From Thermus antranikianii DSM 12462 (lineage in GTDB: Bacteria > Deinococcota > Deinococci > Deinococcales > Thermaceae), in NCBI RefSeq assembly GCF_000423905.1, contig NZ_AUIW01000009.1, positions 36,001 to 100,000 of the forward strand: a stretch of DNA of 64,000 nt. The letters are read 5' to 3'. Numbering within the stretch: the first letter of the stretch is position 1; each line of letters starts with the position of its first letter. The notes beneath the pieces were generated by a model, which saw only the letters and a list, made by a program, of their open reading frames with translations, ran no database searches and was not told the origin of the DNA. Of the stretch, positions 50,848 to 61,424 are shown in pieces. Made by a program: the position numbers and the translations under genes.

Positions 50848-52944
50848 TTACGGGGAGGGGTTCTCCTCCCCGTTTTCCATCTTGCGGAACTCCCCCAGGA
50901 CCTCCCGCACCTTGTCGTGGACCCAGTAGGCCTTGCGGCCGAAGAGAAGCTCTATGGCCTGGTCCACCTCCTCCACCGCATAGAGGTGGAAGCGTCCCTT
51001 GGCCACCGCCTCCACCACCTCCTTCCGCAGGGTCAGATGAGGAAGGTTGGCCTTGGGAAGCACCACCCCCTGGCTTCCCGTGAGCCCCAGGGTTTGGCAG
51101 ACCCGGAAGAATCCCTCCACCTTCTCTGCCACCCGGCCCACGGCCAAAACCCTTCCCGTCTGGTCTATGGCCCCGGTGACCGCCAGGTCCTGCCTTAGGG
51201 GAAGGCCAGAGATGGCGGAAAGCACCGCCAAAAGCTCCGCAAGCCCCGCCGAATCCCCCTCTATGCCCCCGTAGCTTTGCTCAAAGACCAGGCTCACCGT
51301 GGCGGAAAGGGCCCCCAGGCTGGCGTAGCTTCCCCGCAGGTAGCCCGCCAGGGTGAGGACCGCCTTGTGGAACACCTGCCCCCCCAGGCCCACTTCCCGG
51401 TCGATGGAAAGGATGCCCTCCCGCCCGGGGCCTGCCTGGGCAGTGATGCGCACGGGCCGCCCCCGGGGCAGGGGGCCTTCCACCACCACCAGGCCGTTGA
51501 TCTCCCCCACCCGCATACCCTTTACCTCGAGGGCCACCACCCCCTCCTCGAGGTCCTTCAGGTAAAGCTCCTCTTCCAAGCCGAACCGCTCCTCCCTTGC
51601 CAGGAGGGCTTTTTCCACCGCTTCCCGGTCCAGAGGGTGCTTGAAGGCCGAAGCTTCCTTTGCCAGGTCTAAAAGGCGGTAGAGCCTGGCGTCCAGGCGT
51701 TCCTTGTGCCCGGCCCAGCGCCGGGCCTCGTCCGCCAGGGCGGAGAGACCCTCAGGGGTCAGGGCCACCCCCTCGGCTTGCAAAAACCCCCCCAGGTAGG
51801 CCACGTTTTCCTTCGTATAGGGGATCTCCGGGCTGAACTCCACGCGGAAGGGGAAAAGTTCCAGGAATTCCTCGTCCTCCTCCAGGAAGGCGATCACCTC
51901 CGGGGGGCCCACCAGGAAGACCTGGGCCTTGAGGGAGGCGGGTTTGAGGCGGGGGCCCTTGACCTCGGGCCTGGGGGAGATGGGTTCCACCTCCTCCGTG
52001 GCCAGGGCCCGCTTCAGGAGGGTGTAGCTTCCGAGTTCCCACACCCGGTGGGCCTCGAGGACCAGCACCCCTCCCGTGGCCCGGTGCAGGGCCCCGGGGC
52101 GCAAAAGCCCCAGGTGGGTGGAGAGGAGACCCTCTTGCATCTCGTACTCCAGGTGGCCGAAGAGCCTTTCCGGGCTGGGGTTGGGCTCATAGACCACCCG
52201 GTCCCCTCCCTCCACCAAAAGCCGGGGTAGGAGCTTTTCCAGCTTGAGGGTTTCCTCCAAAGCGGCGGCCCGCAACAGGGTTTCCGTGATCCAGTCCAGG
52301 TAGCGGCCCGCCTGGGGGAAGCGCCTTTTAAGCTCCTGGGCCTTGGGCAGGAGGAAGCGTTCGGCAAAGCCCCGCCTCAAGGCAGCCACTTCCGCTTCCG
52401 CCCGCTGCCGCACGTCCACGTAGGCCAAGACGGTTTCCTCCAGCTTGGCGGAAAGCTCTGGGGGCATGGGACCCTTCCCCGATAGCCTCAGGCCCCCTTC
52501 CCCTTCCAAAAGGGCAAACCCGTAGCCCTCCGCCTCCTGGGCCAGGGCTTTCAGGAGGGCTTCGGCCTCCTTCTCGTAGCGGGCTTCCACCAGGCTTTTG
52601 GCGTAAAGGAAGCCCTTTTCCCGGAAGAGGGCGGGGGTGAACTCGGCGAGGAGGGCCTCCACCCCTTCCACCAGGGCCCGGCCCTGCCCCTCGGGGAGGA
52701 GAAGGGGGAAGGCTTCTTCCCCCAGGGGAAGGTACACCAACTCTTCCTTGGGAAAGGGGCGGTCCTGCAGGTAGGCGAGGAGGCGTTTTCTTTTGCCAAG
52801 GCCGCTTGGCCCCACCAAATAGCCGTGCCCCCCCTGGCGGAAGGCGGCCTCGAGGGCCTTAAGGGCCCGCTCTTGGCCGAAGAAGGGGGGAGCAGGTTTG
52901 GGCTCGGTGGGTGGGGTGAACCAGGAGAGATCGCTAACCCGCAT
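50848..52944 (-). CDS. lonC: LonC-type Lon-like protease (degenerate ATPase)
   Basis: This protein has 698 residues from ATG 52944. The C-terminal Lon (S16) domain has the Ser-Lys dyad: S565 in EGDSAGLAELL and K608 in GRVAEKVEGFF. The N-terminal AAA-like region has a damaged Walker A, GPSGLGKRKR, where Ser/Thr is replaced by Arg. LonC proteases described from Thermus/Meiothermus lack working ATP sites and degrade unfolded protein without ATP; this fits. A minus-strand TATAGT lies 7 nt upstream of the ATG, indicating a leaderless transcript. It is divergent from glgC. Confidence 0.9.
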   Translation of the reverse strand: MRVSDLSWFTPPTEPKPAPPFFGQERALKALEAAFRQGGHGYLVGPSGLGKRKRLLAYLQDRPFPKEELVYLPLGEEAFPLLLPEGQGRALVEGVEALLAEFTPALFREKGFLYAKSLVEARYEKEAEALLKALAQEAEGYGFALLEGEGGLRLSGKGPMPPELSAKLEETVLAYVDVRQRAEAEVAALRRGFAERFLLPKAQELKRRFPQAGRYLDWITETLLRAAALEETLKLEKLLPRLLVEGGDRVVYEPNPSPERLFGHLEYEMQEGLLSTHLGLLRPGALHRATGGVLVLEAHRVWELGSYTLLKRALATEEVEPISPRPEVKGPRLKPASLKAQVFLVGPPEVIAFLEEDEEFLELFPFRVEFSPEIPYTKENVAYLGGFLQAEGVALTPEGLSALADEARRWAGHKERLDARLYRLLDLAKEASAFKHPLDREAVEKALLAREERFGLEEELYLKDLEEGVVALEVKGMRVGEINGLVVVEGPLPRGRPVRITAQAGPGREGILSIDREVGLGGQVFHKAVLTLAGYLRGSYASLGALSATVSLVFEQSYGGIEGDSAGLAELLAVLSAISGLPLRQDLAVTGAIDQTGRVLAVGRVAEKVEGFFRVCQTLGLTGSQGVVLPKANLPHLTLRKEVVEAVAKGRFHLYAVEEVDQAIELLFGRKAYWVHDKVREVLGEFRKMENGEENPSP
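50850..50876 (+). terminator. Terminator of the acylase gene, inside the lonC coding end
   Basis: ACGGGGAGG (50850-50858) and CCTCCCCGT (50865-50873) form a 9-bp stem, followed by a T-run ending in TTTT at 50876. It lies 13 nt past the acylase stop and within the last codons of the convergent lonC gene, so the same bases serve as terminator on one strand and codons on the other. Confidence 0.75.
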
Positions 52945-53013
52945 CGGGCTCACTATACCCGGACCCACGCCCTAAGGGGCCTGGGGTAAACTAGCGGACA
53001 AAGGAGGGATTTC

Positions 53014-54258
53014 ATGGTTAAGGTGGAGGTCCTGGGCATGATCCTGGCGGGTGGACAGGGGAGCCGCCTCTACCCCCTCACCGCCAAGCGAGCCAAGCCG
53101 GCGGTGCCCTTCGGGGCCAAATATCGGATTATTGATTTCGTCCTGAACAACTTCGTGAACTCGGGTATCTACTCCATCTACGTCCTCACCCAGTTCAAGG
53201 CCCAGTCCCTCACCGAACACATCCAGCGCTACTGGCGCTTCGGGACCTTCCTGGAGGACCACTTCATCCTTCTGGTGCCCGCCCAGATGTACCGTTACGA
53301 GGAGCTGGGCCCCGTGTGGTACCGGGGTACCGCCGACGCCATCTACCAGAACCTGCACCTGGTGCACAACCACGCCCCCATGGCCGTGGCCATCTTTGGC
53401 GGCGACCACATCTTTAAGATGAACATCCGCCACATGGTGGAATACCACTACGAGAAGCGGGCCGACATCACCATCGCCGCCTACCCTGTGCCGGTGGAGG
53501 AGGCCCGGCGCTTTGGGGTTTTGCAGGTGGACGAGGAGTGGCGCATCACCGAGTTCCAGGAAAAGCCCCAGAACCCCAAGCCCATTCCCCGCAAGCCCCA
53601 CTTGGCCCTGGCCTCCATGGGCAACTACATCTTCCGCACCGAGGCCCTCTTTGAACTCCTGGAAGCCGATGCCAAGGAGAGTGCTTCCAGCCACGACTTC
53701 GGCAAGGACGTGATCCCCCGGGCCCTTAAGGAGGGGTACCGGGTGTTTGCCTACGACTTTCACCGCAATCCCATTCCTGGCCAGGAAGGTCCCAACCTGT
53801 ACTGGCGGGACGTGGGTACCCTGGACGCCTACTTTGAGGCCAGCATGGACCTGGTGAAGGTGGTTCCCGAGTTCGACCTCTTCAACCCCGAGTGGCCCCT
53901 CAGGACCGCCAACCTTTTCAGCCCCCCCGCCAAGTTCGTCCACGAGACGGGGGAACGAGTAGGACGGGCGCTGAACAGCCTTCTGGCGGGGGGAGTCATC
54001 GTGAGCGGGGGGACGGTGCGGGAGTCGGTCCTCTTCCGGCGGGTACGGGTGAACTCCTACAGCCTGGTGGAGCGCTCCGTCCTCTTTGACGACGTGGAGG
54101 TGGGCCGCTACTGCAGGATCCGCAACGCCATCATCGACAAGGACGTGAAGATCCCTCCCCATACCGAGATCGGCTACGACCTCGAGGCCGACCGCGCCCG
54201 GGGCTTCACCGTTACCCCGGAAGGGGTGGTGGTGGTGCCCAAGGGGTACCGCTTTTAG
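53014..54258 (+). CDS. glgC: Glucose-1-phosphate adenylyltransferase GlgC
   Basis: This 414-residue protein begins [52 protein letters not shown], with the nucleotide-binding loop. It contains [21 protein letters not shown] and the sugar-phosphate site FQEKPQ, then a left-handed beta-helix end (residues about 290-414). It makes ADP-glucose for glycogen. AGGAGG precedes the ATG; a TAAACT box at 52987 is a likely -10. It is followed by a nitroreductase-like gene 3 nt downstream, while glgA is 2.5 kb further on. Confidence 0.96.
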   Translation: MVKVEVLGMILAGGQGSRLYPLTAKRAKPAVPFGAKYRIIDFVLNNFVNSGIYSIYVLTQFKAQSLTEHIQRYWRFGTFLEDHFILLVPAQMYRYEELGPVWYRGTADAIYQNLHLVHNHAPMAVAIFGGDHIFKMNIRHMVEYHYEKRADITIAAYPVPVEEARRFGVLQVDEEWRITEFQEKPQNPKPIPRKPHLALASMGNYIFRTEALFELLEADAKESASSHDFGKDVIPRALKEGYRVFAYDFHRNPIPGQEGPNLYWRDVGTLDAYFEASMDLVKVVPEFDLFNPEWPLRTANLFSPPAKFVHETGERVGRALNSLLAGGVIVSGGTVRESVLFRRVRVNSYSLVERSVLFDDVEVGRYCRIRNAIIDKDVKIPPHTEIGYDLEADRARGFTVTPEGVVVVPKGYRF

Positions 54259-54260
54259 CC

Positions 54261-54947
54261 ATGGAGAAGCATCCGGGTAAGCTTTTCTATCGCCTTTCCC
54301 GCCTGGCCCAAGGGGAGGAGCTTCCCCTAAAGCGGAAGCCCAAGTCCAAGGTTTACGCCAATCCCCTGGAAACCCAGGCCCTGCCTCCCTTCCGGGAGGA
54401 GGGAGGGCCGCCTTTGTTCCGGGTTCTTTCCCAGCTCAGGCCCCTCTTGCCCGAGGTGGGCTCGGCCCTGACCCTCAAGGATCTTTCCCAGGTCCTCTAT
54501 CCCTTGGCGGAGCGCTCGGGGAGGCGGGGCTTCCCCTCAGCGGGGGAGGCTTATCCCTTGGAGGCCTACCTGGTGGTGCGCCGGGTGGAAGGGGTTTTCC
54601 CAGGGATCTATCACTACTTCCCCAAGGAACACCAGCTCTTCCAGATCGCCGCCAGGGTGGAGGAGGCCTCCTGGTCGGAGGCGCTTTTGGGTCTTAACCT
54701 CGAGCAGGTGGCGGCCCTTTTGGTCTTCACCCTGGTTCCGGAAAGGAGCGAGGCCCTTTTCGGCCTCAGGGGATACCGGTACGCCCTTCTTGAGGCGGGT
54801 TACGCCGCAGGCTTGGTTCTCCTTTCCGCCATCGGTCAGGGGCTGGCCGCATACCCGGCTGAAACCTTTTATGATGAGATGGTGGCTCACCTCTTGCGGT
54901 TGCCCGAGGGGGAATACCCTGGGGTGGTGGTGATTCTGGGACGCTAG
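54261..54947 (+). CDS. SagB/ThcOx-type nitroreductase-fold oxidoreductase
   Basis: This 228-residue protein resembles the SagB-type dehydrogenase family: LTLKDLSQVLYPLAERSGRRGFPSAGEAYPLEAYLVVRRVEGVFPGIYHYFPKEHQL and a C-terminal RYALLEAGYAAGLVLLSAIGQGLA. SagB enzymes are FMN-dependent and oxidise azolines to azoles in peptides, but many homologues are stand-alone with unknown roles. No cyclodehydratase gene is near. It is coupled to glgC (2 nt apart), which is unexpected. Confidence 0.8.
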   Translation: MEKHPGKLFYRLSRLAQGEELPLKRKPKSKVYANPLETQALPPFREEGGPPLFRVLSQLRPLLPEVGSALTLKDLSQVLYPLAERSGRRGFPSAGEAYPLEAYLVVRRVEGVFPGIYHYFPKEHQLFQIAARVEEASWSEALLGLNLEQVAALLVFTLVPERSEALFGLRGYRYALLEAGYAAGLVLLSAIGQGLAAYPAETFYDEMVAHLLRLPEGEYPGVVVILGR

Positions 54948-54965
54948 GTATTTGGGGAAGGATTT

Positions 54966-55640
54966 ATGGCGCGGATTCTCTTGGTGGAGGATGATCCCCA
55001 GGTGGGGGAGCTGGTCAAGAGGTTTCTGGAAAAGGAGGGGCTTTTGGTGGTGTGGGCCCGCACGGGGAGGGAGGCCCTGAGGCAAGCCTGGGAAGGGACC
55101 AAGCCGGATCTGGTGGTCCTGGACCGGGGGCTTCCCGACCTGGAGGGCCTCGAGGTCCTCAAATCCTTGCGGGACCTGGATCCTTTGCTTCCGGTTTTGC
55201 TCCTAACCGGTAAGGCGGACGAGGATAGCCGGGTGGAGGGGCTTTTAGAAGGGGCGGACGATTATCTGGGCAAGCCCTTTTCCCTCAAGGAGCTTTTGGC
55301 CCGCATCAAGGCCCTCCTGCGCCGAAGCGGAAAGGAAGGGAGGCGGTATTTCGGTCCCCTGGAGCTGGACCTGGAGGCCAGAAAGGCCTACCTGGACGGT
55401 CAGCCCTTGAAGCTTTCCGCCACCGAAACCAACCTCCTCTTCGTCCTGGCCCAGACCCCAGGAAGGGTGTACACCCGGGAGGAGCTTTTGGAAAGGGTTT
55501 GGGGGCCCGAGTTTGAGGGTTCGGAGCGGGTGGTGGACGCCTATATCCGCCTTCTCCGCAAAAAGCTCAAGGATGACCCCCAGGCTCCCCGGTTCATTGA
55601 AACCGTGGTGGGGATGGGGTACCGCTTCGTGGGTGAGTGA
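54966..55640 (+). CDS. Response regulator, OmpR/PhoB family, orphan
   Basis: This 224-residue protein has a receiver domain (ILLVEDDPQVGELV, phospho-acceptor Asp in LVVLDRGLPDLEG, switch Thr in LLLTGKAD, Lys in GKPFS) and a C-terminal winged helix (LSATETNLLFVLAQTPGRVYTREELLERVWGPEFEGSERVVDAYIRLLRKKL). No sensor kinase is adjacent, so the partner is elsewhere. It lies between the nitroreductase and the GGCT-like gene, with the latter start overlapping its stop. Confidence 0.93.
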   Translation: MARILLVEDDPQVGELVKRFLEKEGLLVVWARTGREALRQAWEGTKPDLVVLDRGLPDLEGLEVLKSLRDLDPLLPVLLLTGKADEDSRVEGLLEGADDYLGKPFSLKELLARIKALLRRSGKEGRRYFGPLELDLEARKAYLDGQPLKLSATETNLLFVLAQTPGRVYTREELLERVWGPEFEGSERVVDAYIRLLRKKLKDDPQAPRFIETVVGMGYRFVGE

Positions 55641-56011
55641 TGGAGCGGGTTTTCGTCTACGGAACCCTGAAGCGGGGGGAAAGGAACTACCCTTTGGTGG
55701 AGAAGCAGGTGGTGAAGGTCCTGCCCGGGTACGTGGAGGGGTATCGCCTCTTCCACCTGGCCGAGGGGCCGGGCCGTCCTTACCCTTATCCCGGCATGGT
55801 TCCCGGGGAGGGACGGGTCTATGGGGAGGTCCTCTTCTTGCCGGAGGAGGCCCTCTCCCTATTGGACGAGCTGGAGGAGGAGGGGGTGGAGTACCGGCGG
55901 GTTAGGGTCCTGGTGAAAACGGAGGAGGGGCCCCTTCTCGCCTGGACCTACCTCTACCTGGGGGACCTCGAGGGGGCGGTTTGGCTTCCCCAAGGGGTGT
56001 GGCCGGCCTAG
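55640..56011 (+). CDS. Gamma-glutamylcyclotransferase-like protein
   Basis: This 123-residue protein shows the GGCT/YtfP fold: VFVYGTLKRGERNYPLV (substrate loop YGTLxxG), VYGEVLFLPEEALSLLDELEEEGVEYRR with the conserved catalytic-type glutamate, and AWTYLYLG. Members cyclise gamma-glutamyl groups or act on modified amines. ATG 55640 overlaps the response regulator stop (TGATG). It is convergent with vapC by 4 nt. Confidence 0.85.
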   Translation: MERVFVYGTLKRGERNYPLVEKQVVKVLPGYVEGYRLFHLAEGPGRPYPYPGMVPGEGRVYGEVLFLPEEALSLLDELEEEGVEYRRVRVLVKTEEGPLLAWTYLYLGDLEGAVWLPQGVWPA

Positions 56012-56445
56012 GCTTCCCCCGGGTCGGGAAGGACGGGAAACCCCTCCCTAAGGGCTGCTCCCGCCAAGCGCGCATCCAGGGTTACAAAGGGAAGGTCCTG
56101 GGGCCGGCCCCGGCTGGCCACCCAGGCTGCGGCCAGCTGAAGGGCATCCCCGGTTCGCAAGGGGTGGGCGAAGAGGAGGCGCCGTGCGGTTTTCCGCACC
56201 TCCTCCCCCGGCAACACCTCGTACCACGCCCTTTGTAACCTTTCCAGACGATCCAGGGCTTTGGCCAGGGGCGCATCCTTTAGGGTTCCCTCTCGGGCTT
56301 TGCGGGCAAGGGCGGAAACCAGTTCCAGCTCGGTTCCCCACCAGACCACCACCAAAGGATTTTCCAGATAGAGGTTCTGCACCCTTTCCGTGGCGGCCTC
56401 GAGGGCCAGAAGGGGAAGAAGAGCCGAGGCGTCCCAAAACCTCAT
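56008..56445 (-). CDS. vapC: VapC-type PIN-domain toxin
   Basis: This 145-residue PIN ribonuclease has acidic residues in the expected places: RFWDASALLPLL (Asp5), GTELELVSALAR (Glu), HPLRTGDALQLAAAW (Asp) and FVTLDARLAGAA (Asp). It overlaps vapB by 4 nt downstream of it. VapC toxins cleave tRNA or rRNA when VapB is degraded. All catalytic residues look intact, so the module should be functional. Confidence 0.92.
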   Translation of the reverse strand: MRFWDASALLPLLALEAATERVQNLYLENPLVVVWWGTELELVSALARKAREGTLKDAPLAKALDRLERLQRAWYEVLPGEEVRKTARRLLFAHPLRTGDALQLAAAWVASRGRPQDLPFVTLDARLAGAALREGFPVLPDPGEA

Positions 56446-56705
56446 CCTTCCTCCCGTCGCTCCTCCAAAAGGGCCTCCACCAGCCCGGGTATCCGGGGCA
56501 TTTCGGCAAAGTCCAACACCTCCCCGCTCCCCGGACGCACCATTCCCAGGCGTACCAGCTCTTCCAGGCCCTCGGGCAAGGCGGCGGGCACCAGCCTGGC
56601 CACGGGTTTGCCGCGGTCTAGGATGAGGATCTCCTCCCCTGAGCGCACCTCCCTTAGGAGCTTGGAGAGGTGGGCCTTGGCCTGGCTTACCGACACCCTG
56701 CGCAT
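56442..56705 (-). CDS. vapB: VapB/Phd-YefM-type antitoxin
   Basis: This 87-residue protein begins MRRVSVSQAKAHLSKLLREVRSGEEILILDRGKPVARLVP, the Phd/YefM DNA-binding fold, followed by a flexible C-terminal part that would bind VapC. A TATAAT box (56717-56712) lies 6 nt before the ATG on the minus strand, so it is leaderless, in a promoter shared back to back with glgA. Autorepression by the VapBC complex may therefore touch glgA. Confidence 0.9.
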   Translation of the reverse strand: MRRVSVSQAKAHLSKLLREVRSGEEILILDRGKPVARLVPAALPEGLEELVRLGMVRPGSGEVLDFAEMPRIPGLVEALLEERREEG

Positions 56706-56711
56706 AAGACC

Positions 56712-56729
56712 ATTATAGTCGATTATAGT
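56712..56729. promoter_or_regulatory. Back-to-back leaderless promoters of vapB and glgA
   Basis: ATTATAGTCGATTATAGT is a 10-bp-spaced direct repeat. Its second half supplies the glgA -10 (TATAGT, 56724-56729), 6 nt before ATG 56736. Read on the other strand its first half supplies the vapB -10 (TATAAT), 6 nt before ATG 56705. Both genes are predicted leaderless. Confidence 0.75.
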
Positions 56730-56735
56730 ATGACC

Positions 56736-58055
56736 ATGAAGGTCCTTATAGTGGCCCCCGAGGCCTATCCCCTGGTGAAGGTGGGGGGGCTCGCCGACGT
56801 GGTGGGGGCCCTGCCCAAGGCCTTAAGGCCCCTGGGGGTGGAGGCCACGGTGCTTCTTCCCTGGCACCGCTTTGTGAGGGCGCAAAGGGTGGGGGAGGTG
56901 GCCTACGCCTTCGCCGGACAGGAGGAAAGGGCTCCCCTGGGGGAGCGGTGGGAGGAGGGGGTGCGGTTTCTCCTTCTGGGCGTGCCCGGGTTTGAACGGG
57001 ACCGGGTTTACGGCTACCCCGACGACGTGGAGCGCTACCTCCGCTTTGCCGTGGCGGCGGGCCGGGTGGCCCTGGGGTTTGACCTGGTCCACGCCCACGA
57101 CTGGACCGCTGCCCTCCTGCCCCTTACCGCCAGGGTGCCCGCCGTCTACACCATTCACAACCTGGCCCACCAGGGCCTGGTGGACCCCGCCCTCTTCTTC
57201 CACTGGACGGGGCTTCCGTGGAGCCTTTTCCACATGGAGGCCCTGGAGTTCTACGGCCAGGTGAACCTGATGAAGGGGGGTATTGTCTTCGCCCGGGCCG
57301 TGACCACGGTGAGCCCCTCGTATGCGGAGGAGATCCAGACCCCGGAGTTCGGCATGGGGCTGGATGGGGTACTGAGGCGCCATGCGGGTAAGCTTTTCGG
57401 CATCCTGAATGGATTGGACCTCGAGGTCTTTGACCCGGCCAAGGACCCCCACCTTCCCGCCCCCTACTCCCGGGAGGATGTAAGGGGCAAGGCCCTGGCG
57501 CAAAAGGCCCTTTGGGAGCGCACGGGGCTTAAGGGGCCCCTCCTCGCCTACGTGGGCCGGCTGGACGGGCAAAAGGGCCTGGACCTTATCCTGAAGGCCA
57601 TTCCCCGTTTGAAGGAGCTGGGCTTTTACCTCTTGGTCCAGGGGGTGGGGGACGAGGGTCTAGCGCAGGCCCTGAGGCAGGTGGAGGAGGAGAATCCCGG
57701 CTTCGTGCGCTTTGTGGAGGCCTACGACGAGGCCTTGGCCCGCCTGGCCTACGCGGGGGCAGACGCCCTTTTGGTGCCGAGCCGCTTTGAACCCTGCGGT
57801 CTGGTGCAGATGATCGCCCAGCGCTACGGCACCCCGCCCGTGGCCCGGGCGGTGGGGGGGCTTAAGGACACCATAGAGGATGGCCGCACGGGGGTGCTCT
57901 TCCAAACCTACCACCCCGAGGGCCTCCTCTACGGGGTCTTGCGCCTTTTCCGCTTGGGGCCGGAGGCCCTGGGCCTGAGGGGCATGGAGAAGGACTTCTC
58001 CTGGGAAGGGTCCTCTCGGGCCTACCTGGAGGTCTACCGAAAGGCCCTGGGCTAA
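56736..58055 (+). CDS. glgA: Glycogen synthase GlgA
   Basis: This 439-residue GT5 enzyme has MKVLIVAPEAYPLVKVGGLADVVGALPKAL with the K-V-G-G-L ADP-glucose loop, HAHDWTAAL, VYTIHNLAHQG, and C-terminal PSRFEPCGLVQMIAQRYGTPPVARAVGGLKDT. It elongates alpha-1,4 glucan from ADP-glucose made by GlgC encoded 2.5 kb upstream. ATG 56736 is preferred because it is 6 nt from the -10 box; an ATG at 56730 is also in frame. A TPR protein gene follows 1 nt after the stop. Confidence 0.96.
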   Translation: MKVLIVAPEAYPLVKVGGLADVVGALPKALRPLGVEATVLLPWHRFVRAQRVGEVAYAFAGQEERAPLGERWEEGVRFLLLGVPGFERDRVYGYPDDVERYLRFAVAAGRVALGFDLVHAHDWTAALLPLTARVPAVYTIHNLAHQGLVDPALFFHWTGLPWSLFHMEALEFYGQVNLMKGGIVFARAVTTVSPSYAEEIQTPEFGMGLDGVLRRHAGKLFGILNGLDLEVFDPAKDPHLPAPYSREDVRGKALAQKALWERTGLKGPLLAYVGRLDGQKGLDLILKAIPRLKELGFYLLVQGVGDEGLAQALRQVEEENPGFVRFVEAYDEALARLAYAGADALLVPSRFEPCGLVQMIAQRYGTPPVARAVGGLKDTIEDGRTGVLFQTYHPEGLLYGVLRLFRLGPEALGLRGMEKDFSWEGSSRAYLEVYRKALG

Positions 58056-58056
58056 C

Positions 58057-60640
<2,584 letters not shown>

Positions 60641-60641
60641 T

Positions 60642-61238
60642 CTAGGCGTCCGCCTCCTGTGCCTTTGTGTCCTGGGCGAGGAGCCTTTCCGCTACCTCCC
60701 GGGCAAAGGGGGTCTTGGCCCTTTCCAGGGCCTTCCTGGCGGTTTCCCGCCCCTTGCCCCCAGGGCGGAAGCCCTCCTGGGCCAGGGCCAGGAGGGCCAA
60801 GGCGGTGGCGGGGAAGGGGAGGCCCTTCTTTTCCAGAAGCCCTAGGCCCTCCCCGTAGCGGTGGAGGGCCTCCCGGTAGGCCCCCCTTAGGAGGGCCTGG
60901 CTGCCTTCCTGGAAGGCCCGGGCTACCCTCAAGAGGCCTTCGGCCTCGGCCGGGGGTTCTCCTTCCTGGGCGGAGAGGTGGGCCGCCTCGAGGAGCCTTT
61001 CCAGGGCCAGGGTTCGCTCCTCCTCGGGCAGAAGGGGGGAGTATTCCCGCTGGAAAAGGGGGGCGAACCAGGAGAGGCGGAGGGGTTTTCTCAGGCGAAA
61101 GGTTTCCCCTTGGGCTTCCACCTCCTGGTCCAGGGCCTTGAGCAAGGGCACCAGCTTGGGGAAGCGGGCCCGCACCTCCTCCCGCCGGGCTTCTCCCCTT
61201 AGGGCCAGGAAAAAGAGAAAGGCCTCTACTCCTTCCAC
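60642..61238 (-). CDS. Helical protein of unknown function
   Basis: This 198-residue, Leu/Ala/Arg-rich, all-helical protein (TPR/HEAT-like spacing, for example [34 protein letters not shown]) has no signal or membrane segment and no motif I recognise. GTG 61238 overlaps the stop of the small upstream gene by 13 nt. Its stop is 1 nt from ispH. The tight spacing marks it as a true member of the ispH operon. Confidence 0.6.
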   Translation of the reverse strand: MEGVEAFLFFLALRGEARREEVRARFPKLVPLLKALDQEVEAQGETFRLRKPLRLSWFAPLFQREYSPLLPEEERTLALERLLEAAHLSAQEGEPPAEAEGLLRVARAFQEGSQALLRGAYREALHRYGEGLGLLEKKGLPFPATALALLALAQEGFRPGGKGRETARKALERAKTPFAREVAERLLAQDTKAQEADA

Positions 61239-61417
61239 GCCTCCACTTCCTTGTAGTGCACCAAGGCGGCGAAGAGGGGAGAGGACCCCTCGGCCACGGA
61301 GAACTTCACCTCCACCAGGACCACGTCCTCGGGAAGCTCCTCCACGAAGCGGTTGAGCCTTTCCTGAAAGATATCGGGATCGTTGGCGGTGATCACCTTG
61401 AACCGAACCCCCTGCAT
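61226..61417 (-). CDS. Small Cse60-like protein
   Basis: This 63-residue protein (MQGVRFKVITANDPDIFQERLNRFVEELPEDVVLVEVKFSVAEG) has the alternating beta/alpha pattern of the Spore Cse60 domain family, found also outside spore formers. The ATG at 61417 is 6 nt after CATAAT (61429-61424) on the minus strand, so it is predicted leaderless. The promoter overlaps the end of the polyprenyl synthase gene. It is the first gene of the ispH-dus operon. Confidence 0.62.
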   Translation of the reverse strand: MQGVRFKVITANDPDIFQERLNRFVEELPEDVVLVEVKFSVAEGSSPLFAALVHYKEVEAWKE

Positions 61418-61424
61418 GGCCCCA

